A stretch of DNA of 64,000 nucleotides from Winogradskyella wichelsiae (GCF_013403925.1 NZ_JABFDJ010000007.1:124001-188000); one strand, 5' to 3'. Counted from the stretch's first letter, positions 51,817 through 61,594 are shown. Program-made: numbers and translations. Notes: a model not told the origin generated them from the sequence alone.

Positions 51817-54315
51817 ATGAAAACAAAATTACTATTATTGGCTTTTCTCAGTTTAGCCTTTTCAGCATATGCGCAAGAAACTTACGTACCAGATACTATT
51901 TTTGAAAATTATCTAGAAACGCACAGCCTTAGTGGTGATATTGTAGCTTTAGGCGACCCAACAAGTATGGGAAATGGAATTGCTAACGATAGTTATGTAA
52001 CCACATCTAAAATTAATAGCGTTGGTGTTTTATATCTCAGTAATCTAGGGATTTCAGATTTAACTGGTATTGCGGATTTTACAGACTTACAAGTGCTCTA
52101 TTGTGACTATAATGAATTGACGGAATTAGATTTGACACAAAATAGTGCTTTAACGTCTTTAATTTGTTCTTATAATGAGTTAACTACGCTCAATCTTTAT
52201 TATAATTATTATTTGTATTTTTTAGAGTGTCATAATAATCAGTTGATTACAATTGATGTTCGTCAGAGTTACAATTTAACATATTTATCCTGTTTTAATA
52301 ATGAAATTATAGGCTTGGACCTTTCATCAAACATGGGTTTACAAACCTTATATGGTTATAATAATGATTTATATAGCTTGAAAATTAAAAATTTCAACAA
52401 TACCGCTATAATGAATTTTGATGTGACAAATAATCCAAACTTAACCTGTATAGACGTAGATGATGCCAATTATAGTACGGCAAATTGGACTGATATTGAT
52501 GCAACAGCTGTTTTTAGCGAAGACTGTGATACCTTAGGATTAACATATGTACCAGACGATAATTTTGAGAATTATTTAGAAACGCATACAGCTAGTGGTT
52601 CTGCTGTTAACATCGGTGATCCTAATAGTATGGGAAATGGAATAGCAAATGATGATTATGTTACTACTGCTAGTATTGACACGGTTACATATTTAAATAT
52701 TCACACTCAGAATATTGTAGACTTAACAGGAATTGAGGATTTTACGGCTTTATTGCGTTTTTACTGTTTTAATAATCAAATTACTACCTTAGATTTGAGT
52801 TCTAACCTTTTAATAACGAACGTTTATTGTTATAATAATTTAATAACCAGTATCAATGTTACTCAAAATGCAAATTTGAAATTATTACAGGCAGGACAGA
52901 ATCAACTAACAACTGTAGATGTTAGCCAAAATTTACTACTAGAAAATTTATTAGTAATTATGAATCAGATAACCAGTTTAGATGTTACTCAAAATCCTAA
53001 TTTAATATCGCTTTCGTGTTCTGGTAATCAACTTGAAGCTTTAGATGTTTCCGAAAATTTGAATTTACTTGCTTTAATTTGTGGTGATAATCAAATTACC
53101 AGTTTAGACCTTTCTCAAAATACATTGCTTCAGTCTGTTTTATGTGAAGACAATCAGCTAACAAGTTTAAATGTAAAAAATGGAAATAATAGTAATGTGC
53201 TTGGAACAGCATTTAACGCATCAAACAATTCAAACCTTACCTGTATTGAGGTCGATAATGCTGCATGGAGTACCACAAATTGGATACAACTTGATGTAAC
53301 GAGTAGCTTTAGCGAAAATTGCGATTTTAATGAAACATACGTTCCAGATGATAATTTTGAGAATTACTTAGAAACGCATGATGCTGCAGGTAATATTGTA
53401 TCTCTTGGAGATTCTAACAGTATGGGTAATGGAGTCGCAGGAGATGATTATGTGACTACAGCTTCTATAAATTCTGTAATTAACTTGAATGTTACGTCGC
53501 AAGCTATTTTAGATCTAACAGGAATTGAAGATTTTGAAGCATTAGAAAATTTACACAGTGTTAACAACCAGTTAGCTAGTGTTGATTTAACTCAGAATAT
53601 TTTATTAAAAAAATTATATTTAAATAATAATCAATTGGTTAATTTAGATGTGTCTCAAAACATCCTTTTAGAATTTTTAGATATAAGTTCTAATGAGATA
53701 AGCACTATAGATGTGACTCAAAATATAGATTTAGACCATTTCTATATAACTAATAACCCAATAGCAACTATAGATATTTCACAAAATATAGCGTTAGAAT
53801 ATTTTCACTGTAATAGTACTGAGTTAACGAGTTTAGATTTAACTCAAAATATAGTTTTATTTAGACTTTATTGTCAAAATAATTCTCTGACTAGTTTAAA
53901 TATGAAAAACGGAAACAATAATAATTTAAACGGTCAATTCTTTAATTCTTCTAACAACCCTTACTTAATATGTATAGAAGTAGATGATGCGCTATACTCT
54001 GCAACAAACTGGACAAACAAAGACGCTGCATCAACATTTGTAAATAACCAAACAGAATGTGCTGCATTAAGCACATCAGAGTTTACTCAGACAGAATTTA
54101 ATGTCTATCCTAATCCTGTAAAGCATGAACTTACGGTTTCAATAATTAATGAAGCTAGTTATAGTTTAATAACGGTAAACGGGCAGGTGATTAAAAGCGG
54201 ACAATTTACGACTGGTGAAAACACTTTAAATGTCTCTGGTTTCTCAAGTGGTTTATACTTTTTACATGTGAAAACAGAAAGTGGGATTTCAACTAAAAAA
54301 ATAATCAAAGATTAA
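51817..54315 (+). CDS. T9SS-exported leucine-rich repeat protein with three tandem modules
   Basis: The 832-residue product has a signal peptide (cleavage near residue 20), then three large copies of one module, starting at residues 22, 243 and 507. Each begins TYVPD..FENYLETH, passes GD..SMGNG.A.D.YVTT, and runs into short leucine-rich repeats such as NNQLTSLDLTQN (consensus about 21 residues). The last 80 residues or so (751-832) are a type A T9SS sorting domain: FNVYPNPVKHELTVSI, the SGLYFLHVKT turn and a basic KKIIKD end. It should be cut and anchored on the outer surface by the type IX system. Adhesion or protein binding is the likely use, without proof. Confidence 0.92.
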   Translation: MKTKLLLLAFLSLAFSAYAQETYVPDTIFENYLETHSLSGDIVALGDPTSMGNGIANDSYVTTSKINSVGVLYLSNLGISDLTGIADFTDLQVLYCDYNELTELDLTQNSALTSLICSYNELTTLNLYYNYYLYFLECHNNQLITIDVRQSYNLTYLSCFNNEIIGLDLSSNMGLQTLYGYNNDLYSLKIKNFNNTAIMNFDVTNNPNLTCIDVDDANYSTANWTDIDATAVFSEDCDTLGLTYVPDDNFENYLETHTASGSAVNIGDPNSMGNGIANDDYVTTASIDTVTYLNIHTQNIVDLTGIEDFTALLRFYCFNNQITTLDLSSNLLITNVYCYNNLITSINVTQNANLKLLQAGQNQLTTVDVSQNLLLENLLVIMNQITSLDVTQNPNLISLSCSGNQLEALDVSENLNLLALICGDNQITSLDLSQNTLLQSVLCEDNQLTSLNVKNGNNSNVLGTAFNASNNSNLTCIEVDNAAWSTTNWIQLDVTSSFSENCDFNETYVPDDNFENYLETHDAAGNIVSLGDSNSMGNGVAGDDYVTTASINSVINLNVTSQAILDLTGIEDFEALENLHSVNNQLASVDLTQNILLKKLYLNNNQLVNLDVSQNILLEFLDISSNEISTIDVTQNIDLDHFYITNNPIATIDISQNIALEYFHCNSTELTSLDLTQNIVLFRLYCQNNSLTSLNMKNGNNNNLNGQFFNSSNNPYLICIEVDDALYSATNWTNKDAASTFVNNQTECAALSTSEFTQTEFNVYPNPVKHELTVSIINEASYSLITVNGQVIKSGQFTTGENTLNVSGFSSGLYFLHVKTESGISTKKIIKD

Positions 54316-54370
54316 ATTTACAGTTATATTTAACCTTCATACAACTAAGAAATAGAGACAACTAATTTTA

Positions 54371-57232
54371 TTGAAACATAACAAACTCCATATCACAATT
54401 TATTTTCTTCTGATATGGAGTTTTTCATTCGCACAACAATATACCAATTACGCTACAAAGGACGGTTTACCTAGTAATCACGTCTATACTATTATGCAAG
54501 ATGCTAAAGGCTTTATGTGGTTTTTAACAGATAAAGGCATGGTTAGGTATAACGGAAAAACATTTAAAACTTTTACAACCAAACAAGGTTTACCTAATAA
54601 TGATGTATGGGATGCGTTTCCTACACCAGATGGTAAAATTTGGTACATGTCTAAATCCGCACGTTTAGGATATATAGAAAATGATAGGGTTTATTCTTTT
54701 CCGAGTAAAAATAGGGAAGAGACTTTAAATCCTATATACACTATTCAGTTGAATAATAATGTTTATCCTGGTGGGCCAAAAAATGTTTATCATTTAAAAG
54801 ACAATGTTTGGCACAGTTATAAAAACACGCCTAAAGCCAATAAACATAAAGATTATACCAGAGTTTTTAATGACAAAGTAGCTTACTTAGGTGTTAGTTT
54901 TGAAGATGAAAGTCTGACTGTTTATGATAAAAAAAATAATCTATTAAGCAAGAGCTCTACTAAACATATTATCAATCAAAATAGTACTAAAGGTCAGATA
55001 GGGGATAGCTTATTTTTTTGGGTGTCTGAAAAATCATACAGCTTTTTAAATCTAAAAACATTCGTTTTAAAAAGTTTTAAATTCAAAGATGAAGTTGGTA
55101 TAGAAACACTAAAATATCCTAGAATTAATTTAGTAGGAAATTCAATTCAAATCAGTGGAGACCGTTTTGTTGCCAAACTTAATAAAGGTCTTCATGTAGA
55201 AAATCCTTTTATTTTTCCTTTAGAATTAAATGCTCATTTTGGTTTTATTGACCAACAGAATACCATATGGCTATCTACATTTACTAATGGCGTTTATAAA
55301 TTACCGCATATAAAGCAAAAAATAGCTTACCGGTTTAATAATGAAAAAATTCAGAATTTAAATAGCATAAATAATCAATTATTTGCAAGTGTTTATAATA
55401 AAGGGTTCTTTAAATACAATGAGGTAAATAAAACTTTTCAATCTTATATAACATCTAAAGATTACAATTTTGGATCTGTGTATTTAGATAGTCTCAAACG
55501 TACTTTTTTCTTAAAGAAGTCTGGTTTAATCTCTGAAAGTAAAGGGAAAAGAGATATTATAAATTTTAATACAAGTGGAAAAGCTTCTTTATTTATTAAC
55601 TCTTTTGTAAAGAAACTTACATTTTTTAACTCTAACTTATATGGGATTTATTCTTTCGGGATTTTTAAAATAGATTCTAAAACCTTTAATATTAAAAAAG
55701 ATATTATTCTTAAAGGGTCTAATGATTTTCTAGTTTTTAATTCACGTTTAATTATAGCAACTAATAATGGTTTAAAAGAATTAGAAGATGATACTATTAT
55801 AAAAGTAGATTTTAAAGATGAAAACTTCAATAAACCTATTTTAAGTATAAAACCACTTTCACAGACCGAAATATTAATTAATACCGATGGTTATGGAAGT
55901 TATATTTCAGATTTAAAAACAAATACAGCTTTAGATAATTCAGAGTTTTTAATTGTTCAAGATGCATTTATAAATGAAGATAATATTTGGTTAGCTACTA
56001 ATTCAGGTATTTTACGTTATCGTAAAATCAATGATAAGTATAAACTTATAAGGTATTACGATGTCAATGATGGTTTGCCAAATAATAATGTTAACACAGT
56101 TTATGCTACAGAAAAAGACTTAATTATTGGTACTAATAACGGATTAGCCATTATACCTATAAATCAGACAAGAAAAGATTTGTTAATTGATGTTTTTATA
56201 AATGAAGCAACCTATAATCAGCAGCAGATATCTAAAAGTAATTCCATGTTTGATTATGTGAATAATAATACAATACAATTTAAATTTGAAAGTATTGATT
56301 TTTCTGAAGATAAGTTAAAGAATGCGGATTATTTATATAAGCTAGAACCATTGCAAACCAATTGGGAGAATACGGCAATTAACACCGTAAACTTTAATAA
56401 TCTTAAACCAGGTGATTACACGTTTAATATTCACAATAAATCAATTTCTAAAAAAATAAGATTTAAAATAGAAGCCTTGTGGTGGCAAACCTTGTGGTTT
56501 AAAATCATAATTGTTGGAGTAAGTGTATTTGTTGTTGCATTAATTTCAAGATTTTTTGTGAAGCGTTCTCAGTTTAAAAAGAATAAAAAGGTATTTGAAG
56601 ATAAACGACTAATTGAATTACAGTTAAAAGCCTTACGTTCTCAAATGAACCCACATTTTGTGTTTAATTCTTTAGCAGCTATTCAGTTTTATATTAATGA
56701 AAATGATTTTGAAGCATCAGAAAGGTATTTGGTGAAATTCTCTAAACTAATAAGACAATTTTTCGAACTCTCTAAAGAAAACGAAATCTCATTAGCTTCA
56801 GAAATAAGCTTGCTTCAAAGTTATTTAGAAATAGAAAAACTACGTTTTAAGGAGAAATTGAATTTTGAAATTAATGTAGATAAAAATCTTTATATAGAAG
56901 ATCTGAAAATTCCAACGATGACACTGCAACCTATTATTGAAAATGCTATAAACCATGGAATATTCAATAAAGAAGACAACGGAATAGTTACCGTTAATTT
57001 TAAAAAAGGAGAAGGAGATATTGTAATTGTTGAAATTATAGATGATGGTGTTGGATTTGTAAATACTAAAAAAGGTCATCGAAAAGGAGTGAAATCATCT
57101 AGTGTTTTAAAAGATAGACTTCATTTTTTAAATAACTCTAAAAAATGGAATATTTCATATACAGAAGAAGAATTACATCCTGAGCAATACGAAAAAGGGA
57201 ATAAATCCACATTTATAATGCAAAAACTATGA
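54371..57232 (+). CDS. LytS-type histidine kinase with periplasmic two-component-regulator propeller
   Basis: The 953-residue protein (TTG start) has a signal segment, then repeats of the two-component-regulator propeller (ATKDGLPSNHVYTIMQDAKG, TKQGLPNNDVWDAF, DVNDGLPNNNVNTVYATEKD), a Y_Y_Y domain (about 610-700), and one membrane segment (705-727). The cytoplasmic kinase is of the LytS/YehU class: His762 in LRSQMNPHFVFNSLAAIQFY, then the ATPase N box PIIENAINHGIF and DDGVGF. It should sense a periplasmic ligand and phosphorylate the response regulator overlapped by four bases at its end. The N-terminal part is much like the hybrid sensors of Bacteroidetes polysaccharide systems, but the output is separate here. 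Confidence 0.93.
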   Translation: MKHNKLHITIYFLLIWSFSFAQQYTNYATKDGLPSNHVYTIMQDAKGFMWFLTDKGMVRYNGKTFKTFTTKQGLPNNDVWDAFPTPDGKIWYMSKSARLGYIENDRVYSFPSKNREETLNPIYTIQLNNNVYPGGPKNVYHLKDNVWHSYKNTPKANKHKDYTRVFNDKVAYLGVSFEDESLTVYDKKNNLLSKSSTKHIINQNSTKGQIGDSLFFWVSEKSYSFLNLKTFVLKSFKFKDEVGIETLKYPRINLVGNSIQISGDRFVAKLNKGLHVENPFIFPLELNAHFGFIDQQNTIWLSTFTNGVYKLPHIKQKIAYRFNNEKIQNLNSINNQLFASVYNKGFFKYNEVNKTFQSYITSKDYNFGSVYLDSLKRTFFLKKSGLISESKGKRDIINFNTSGKASLFINSFVKKLTFFNSNLYGIYSFGIFKIDSKTFNIKKDIILKGSNDFLVFNSRLIIATNNGLKELEDDTIIKVDFKDENFNKPILSIKPLSQTEILINTDGYGSYISDLKTNTALDNSEFLIVQDAFINEDNIWLATNSGILRYRKINDKYKLIRYYDVNDGLPNNNVNTVYATEKDLIIGTNNGLAIIPINQTRKDLLIDVFINEATYNQQQISKSNSMFDYVNNNTIQFKFESIDFSEDKLKNADYLYKLEPLQTNWENTAINTVNFNNLKPGDYTFNIHNKSISKKIRFKIEALWWQTLWFKIIIVGVSVFVVALISRFFVKRSQFKKNKKVFEDKRLIELQLKALRSQMNPHFVFNSLAAIQFYINENDFEASERYLVKFSKLIRQFFELSKENEISLASEISLLQSYLEIEKLRFKEKLNFEINVDKNLYIEDLKIPTMTLQPIIENAINHGIFNKEDNGIVTVNFKKGEGDIVIVEIIDDGVGFVNTKKGHRKGVKSSSVLKDRLHFLNNSKKWNISYTEEELHPEQYEKGNKSTFIMQKL

Positions 57233-57972
57233 TAGAAGAATTAACAGCTATAATCGTTGACGATGAAATATCGAATATCAAAGGTTTGCAGAAAAAGCTT
57301 AAAAACTTATTTCCAAATATAACTATTGTTGGCAGTTACCAAAAACCAGAAGCCGCTATTGTGGCTATAAAAGAGTTGAAGCCACAATTGGTGTTTTTAG
57401 ATATACAAATGCCTAGAATTAATGGTTTTGAGTTGTTAAAAGCTGTCGATGTGATCGATTTTCAGGTCATATTTGTAACAGCTTACAGCGAATATGCGAT
57501 ACAAGCATTTAAGCAAAATGCGATTGATTATATTCTAAAGCCGATTGACAACATAGAATTAAAGTTGGCCGTTGAGAAAGCGATTAAAAGCGTGGAAGCT
57601 CAAGAGAATGTAGAACTGAATTCAAAGTTGTTAAAGTTAATTTCAACTACAGTTACAGAAAATAATAAGCTGATTGTTCCTACCGTTAAGGGCTTATCCT
57701 TTATTCCTCAAGATGAAGTTTTACATATTGAAGGCTATGAAGGTTATACTAAAATCCATTTAGAAGATAATTCTACTTTAATGAGTTCTTACAACTTAGG
57801 GAAGTTTGAAAAAGTGGTGTCCTCTAATTTTTTTAAATGCCATAAATCGCATATTGTAAATCTTAATAAGGTGAGACATTTTGAAAACGAAGGGTATTTA
57901 GTATTAGAAAATAAACAACGTATTCCAATTTCTAGAGCCAATAAAAAAGCGTTTCTAGAGCTATTTAATTAA
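57229..57972 (+). CDS. LytTR-family response regulator
   Basis: The 247-residue protein has a receiver domain with phospho-acceptor Asp58 (QLVFLDIQMPRINGF), acidic pocket Asp11/Asp12, Thr in VTAYSEYAI and Lys in ILKPID. A LytTR DNA-binding domain follows (about 150-245) with IPQDEVLHIEGYEGYTKIHL and SNFFKCHKSHIVNLNKV. The ATGA overlap with the kinase gene (57229-57232) shows they are a pair. LytTR proteins bind two short repeats about one helical turn apart. The nearest candidate is the bipartite element at 58057, 84 bases downstream of its stop and before the next gene, which also occurs before the lipoprotein operon. Confidence 0.95.
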   Translation: MIEELTAIIVDDEISNIKGLQKKLKNLFPNITIVGSYQKPEAAIVAIKELKPQLVFLDIQMPRINGFELLKAVDVIDFQVIFVTAYSEYAIQAFKQNAIDYILKPIDNIELKLAVEKAIKSVEAQENVELNSKLLKLISTTVTENNKLIVPTVKGLSFIPQDEVLHIEGYEGYTKIHLEDNSTLMSSYNLGKFEKVVSSNFFKCHKSHIVNLNKVRHFENEGYLVLENKQRIPISRANKKAFLELFN

Positions 57973-58023
57973 AGCTGTACTTCAAAATATTATTAAAGCA
58001 CAATACAATATAAAAGCGTTGAT

Positions 58024-58103
58024 TATAAGGGTGTAATAATAAATTTTTTAAAAAATAGGGTAACAAATCGAAGCTTGTTTTGATATAAGGGTGATAATAA
58101 ATT
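58024..58103 (+). repeat. Direct repeat TATAAGGGTG...AATAATAAATT, two copies 60 bases apart
   Basis: TATAAGGGTGTAATAATAAATT (58024-58045) recurs as TATAAGGGTGATAATAAATT (58084-58103), differing by a two-base insertion. The second copy overlaps the right half of the bipartite element. Both lie between the LytTR regulator gene and the lipoprotein gene at 58129. Confidence 0.7.
58057..58088 (+). promoter_or_regulatory. Bipartite upstream element, copy 2
   Basis: AGGGTAACAA (58057-58066), a 13-base spacer with unrelated sequence, and TTGATATAA (58080-58088) repeat the element found at 48855-48886. It ends 40 bases before the ATG of the lipoprotein at 58129. Confidence 0.6.
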
Positions 58104-58128
58104 AATAACACTCTTAACTCAAAATAAT

Positions 58129-59883
58129 ATGAAAACAAGAAAAACTATTTCAAGAATTTCACTAGCATTAGTTCTAGTGTTTAGTGTACTATTTACTTCC
58201 TGTGAAAAAGAGGAAGGTTTCAACGATACATCTTCTGGCAGTGACCATAATAACATAGGTGCTATAGATCAAGGCGCAAGTATTCAAAGGGACTTTATAG
58301 GTAAAATAATAGATGAATCTTCTATGCCTTTAAGTGATGTAAGCGTCGTAATAGGAAGCAAGATAGCGACAACGGACGCCAATGGTATTTTTATGATTAA
58401 AAATGCTTCTGTTAATGAAAGACAAGCTTATGTAACGGCAGAAAAAGCAGGTTTTATTACAGGCTTAAAAACCTTAGTGCCTACAGAGGGTATAAGTAAT
58501 GTGCGTATTATGCTTGTTGCTAAAAACCTAACAGGTTCTGTGTCTTCAGGAACAAATAGTGAAGTGTCTCTAGGTAACGGTGCTAAAGTAAAGTTCGATG
58601 GTGCTTTTAAAGATGAAGATGGAAATGCGTACTCTGGTAATGTTGATGTGTATATGTATCATTTAGACCCTGCGCATGCTAATGTATATGATGTAATGCC
58701 TGGAAATTTACAAGCTATAAACAATGACGATGATGAGCAATTACTAGAAACGTATGGTATGTTAAACGTGGAATTAAAAGGTGATTCTGGTCAGAAATTA
58801 AACATAGCAGACGGTCATTTGGCTGAAATACATATGCCATTAGATCCTGCACAAAGTGGAGTAGCACCTTCAACAATTCCATTATGGCATTTTGATGAGG
58901 TCAATGGGTATTGGGTAGAAGATGGAGAAGCCGATTTAATTGGTGGTGTATATATTGGAGAAGTTTCTCATTTTTCATGGTGGAATTGTGATGCTCCTTT
59001 TCCAACGGTATCGTTTTGTTTAAATGTTGTAGATGATGTAAACGTACCAATTTCTAATGTAAAAGTATCATTAGGAAGAGCAGGAGAGGTCTATCCTAGA
59101 TATGGGTTCTCAAATGCAAATGGTGAAATTTGTGGATTAATTCCAACAAACGAAACCATAACGCTCACGGCATATGATCAGTGTGGAGCAATCGTGTTTT
59201 CAACACTTATTGGCCCATTTTCTACAGATACTAATTATGGCGATATTGTGCTTTCAGGTGCTATAACAGAAGTAATATCAGGTAACTTAGTAAACTGTAG
59301 TAATGCTAATGTTACGGACGGTTATGTGAATTTAACTTACGGAAATCAGGAGGCATTGGCTGAAGTTACTAATGGAGCTTTTGCAATGAATATTATTAAA
59401 TGTGCTTCCATAAATACGTTTTCATTAGAAGGAGTAGATTACGATGCGTTTCAATCAACAACCGTTTTACCTTTTAATTTAAGCACTCCTAATGTTGGTA
59501 GTATTATGGCTTGTAGTACGGTTACGGAGTTTATTTCTGTGCAAGTAGATAGTGATCCTGCAGAATATCTTTTAATGGATCTCTATGCGTATCAAGAAGG
59601 ACCAGTAGGTGGCATGTTTGTAGTGTCTAGTCAATCCGAAGATGGTTCAATTGGAGTAGGTGGTGATACAACGACACCAGGCACCTATACAAATCCAGAC
59701 TTTTGGGTACAATCGTCTATCTTAGATATGGATTATAATGCACCAGATACTCTCCAATTTACTCTATCAAATTTTGGACCAATAGGAGGTTATGTCGATA
59801 TGACTATAACAGGGACCTATACGGATACGAGCGGTGCCGTAAAAAACTTAGCAATCACTATTCATGTGCTAAGAGATAGTTAA
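58129..59883 (+). CDS. Large lipoprotein with carboxypeptidase-regulatory-like domain
   Basis: The 584-residue product has a lipoprotein signal (SLALVLVFSVLFTSC, lipidated Cys near residue 25). A carboxypeptidase-regulatory-like (CarboxypepD_reg) beta-sandwich follows at about 55-130 (FIGKIIDESSMPLSDVSVVI, VRIMLV). The region at about 140-290 includes LWHFDEVNGYWVEDGEADLI and HFSWWNCDAPFP, phrases seen in flavobacterial surface lipoproteins. Two more beta-sandwich parts fill the C-terminal half, the first marked by CLNVVDDVNVPISNVKVSLG. No T9SS sorting domain. It sits next to the kinase and regulator genes and carries the bipartite element, so it is a candidate member of their regulon. Ligand unknown. 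Confidence 0.8.
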   Translation: MKTRKTISRISLALVLVFSVLFTSCEKEEGFNDTSSGSDHNNIGAIDQGASIQRDFIGKIIDESSMPLSDVSVVIGSKIATTDANGIFMIKNASVNERQAYVTAEKAGFITGLKTLVPTEGISNVRIMLVAKNLTGSVSSGTNSEVSLGNGAKVKFDGAFKDEDGNAYSGNVDVYMYHLDPAHANVYDVMPGNLQAINNDDDEQLLETYGMLNVELKGDSGQKLNIADGHLAEIHMPLDPAQSGVAPSTIPLWHFDEVNGYWVEDGEADLIGGVYIGEVSHFSWWNCDAPFPTVSFCLNVVDDVNVPISNVKVSLGRAGEVYPRYGFSNANGEICGLIPTNETITLTAYDQCGAIVFSTLIGPFSTDTNYGDIVLSGAITEVISGNLVNCSNANVTDGYVNLTYGNQEALAEVTNGAFAMNIIKCASINTFSLEGVDYDAFQSTTVLPFNLSTPNVGSIMACSTVTEFISVQVDSDPAEYLLMDLYAYQEGPVGGMFVVSSQSEDGSIGVGGDTTTPGTYTNPDFWVQSSILDMDYNAPDTLQFTLSNFGPIGGYVDMTITGTYTDTSGAVKNLAITIHVLRDS

Positions 59884-59905
59884 TAGAAAAAGAAGAATAA
59901 TACCT

Positions 59906-59940
59906 AAAGAGCCATTTCATAGTTTGAAATGGCTCTTTTT
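59906..59940 (+). terminator. Terminator after the large lipoprotein gene
   Basis: AGAGCCATTTCA (59908-59919) pairs perfectly with TGAAATGGCTCT (59925-59936) around TAGTT, followed by a T tract. It separates this gene from the one at 60023. Confidence 0.88.
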
Positions 59941-60022
59941 GAGTTAACATAAATAGGGTATTGGTTAATAGTTTTAAAAGCGTTTAGGTAGATTCATCCA
60001 TAATATTTCAGGACTGAATAAA

Positions 60023-61594
60023 ATGACAAAACCAAAACATAAAAAAGCGATCATTGTAATAGCTATTATAATAATCGTTACTGTGCCACTATCATTCTTA
60101 GCAAATAGTTTTATTGAACAAAAAATAGGTGAGGAGCTTCAAAATGTTTCCGAATCCACTAAAATCGAGTATACAACTATTAATGCTAATATATGGACAG
60201 GTCATGTTGAGGTGGAATCGCCAACAATCCTTGTCTCAGGAGAAACAACTAACAAAACCATTTTAGACGCAAAACTTAAATCTATAGAAATCAATGATGT
60301 TGGCTATTGGGATTTACTTTTTAATGATAAAATAACAATAGAATCCCTTGTAATTGATGAGTTGGTAGCAAAATACAAACATAACTCAGTGGTGAAGAAT
60401 GAGGATTACCAAAGCAGCTTTCTAGATAAAATCAAACAGGTTATTCATGCGGAAAAAATCGCAATTACTAAGGCTGATGTATTAATAACGAATTATGAAA
60501 GTGATTCTATAATTTTGAGTATTCCTAACTTTAATTTCGAAGTTCTCGATTTACAAATAGATCCTAAAGCATCAACAGCAAACAAGAAAATTACATATAA
60601 TAATTTTGAATTAAAGGCTGAAAATCTAAAATGGGCAACCAATACTTATGATGATATTTTAGTTGATGACATTCATTTCACTAATAACAGCGCAATGCTT
60701 AAAGGTTTCAAATTAAAAACAAAATATTCAAAATCAGAATATTCTTCTATTTTAAATAAAGAGCGAGATCATTTTAATCTTTCAATTGCAGCGTTGAGGT
60801 TTGATCATTTAGACTTTGGTATTGATAATGCAGAGAAGTTTTATTTCAATTCTAAAAAAGTTTATTTAAAATCACCGGATGCGGAAATCTACAGAGACAA
60901 ATTGGTTACAGACGATGTATCTAGGAAGCTTTTATACGGAACAGCGTTAAGAGCGTTAAATTTCAATTTAGGTTTAAAATCTATAGAGATTGAAGACGGA
61001 GCAATTTCTTATTTAGAAAAAGTAAAGACAGATGAGCAAGCTGGGCGATTAGATTTTAGTGAGATGAATGCTAAAATTTCAAATTTAGGAAACACGTTCG
61101 GAGATCAAGAAACTACAATCGCTATTCAAACTAAATTCATGAAAAATTCATCTTTAAAAGTTGATTGGAATTTTAAAGTTTCAGATACCACGGATCAATT
61201 TATGTTTAAAGCAAATCTTGGATCATTTAATGCAACTCAACTAGCACAGTTTACCAAGCCTAATTTAAATGTAGACTTAAATGGTGAATTAAATCAAACT
61301 TATTTTACCATAAGTGGAAATCCATATACATCACGAATAGATTTAAAAATTAAATACGATGATTTTGAAGTTTTAATTCTGAAAAAAGATGGTAGAGAGA
61401 AGAATAATTTTTTATCAACTTTAGTTAATTTATTTGTTTCAAAAGATAGTGACGAAGATAAAAGAGATTTTAGGTATGGTCAATCAGATCAAGTAGATCG
61501 CGATGTTACAAAATCTGTTTTCAATTTTGTTTGGTTAAATATCAGAGACGGTTTATTATCTGCCATGGCGGGTAATGGAGAAAAAGAGAATTAA
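60023..61594 (+). CDS. AsmA-like (DUF748-type) membrane-anchored protein
   Basis: The 523-residue product has one N-terminal membrane segment (about residues 9-29) and a long periplasmic region of repeated beta strands with the AsmA/DUF748 flavour (IWTGHVEVESPTILVSGETT, IEINDVGYWDLLFNDKITIE, and FNLGLKSIEIEDGAISYLEK). AsmA-like proteins are thought to form bridges for phospholipid transport between membranes. It ends with a short charged tail. The neighbours give no help: a terminator stands before it and a helicase gene after it. The assignment rests on overall shape only. Confidence 0.65.
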   Translation: MTKPKHKKAIIVIAIIIIVTVPLSFLANSFIEQKIGEELQNVSESTKIEYTTINANIWTGHVEVESPTILVSGETTNKTILDAKLKSIEINDVGYWDLLFNDKITIESLVIDELVAKYKHNSVVKNEDYQSSFLDKIKQVIHAEKIAITKADVLITNYESDSIILSIPNFNFEVLDLQIDPKASTANKKITYNNFELKAENLKWATNTYDDILVDDIHFTNNSAMLKGFKLKTKYSKSEYSSILNKERDHFNLSIAALRFDHLDFGIDNAEKFYFNSKKVYLKSPDAEIYRDKLVTDDVSRKLLYGTALRALNFNLGLKSIEIEDGAISYLEKVKTDEQAGRLDFSEMNAKISNLGNTFGDQETTIAIQTKFMKNSSLKVDWNFKVSDTTDQFMFKANLGSFNATQLAQFTKPNLNVDLNGELNQTYFTISGNPYTSRIDLKIKYDDFEVLILKKDGREKNNFLSTLVNLFVSKDSDEDKRDFRYGQSDQVDRDVTKSVFNFVWLNIRDGLLSAMAGNGEKEN

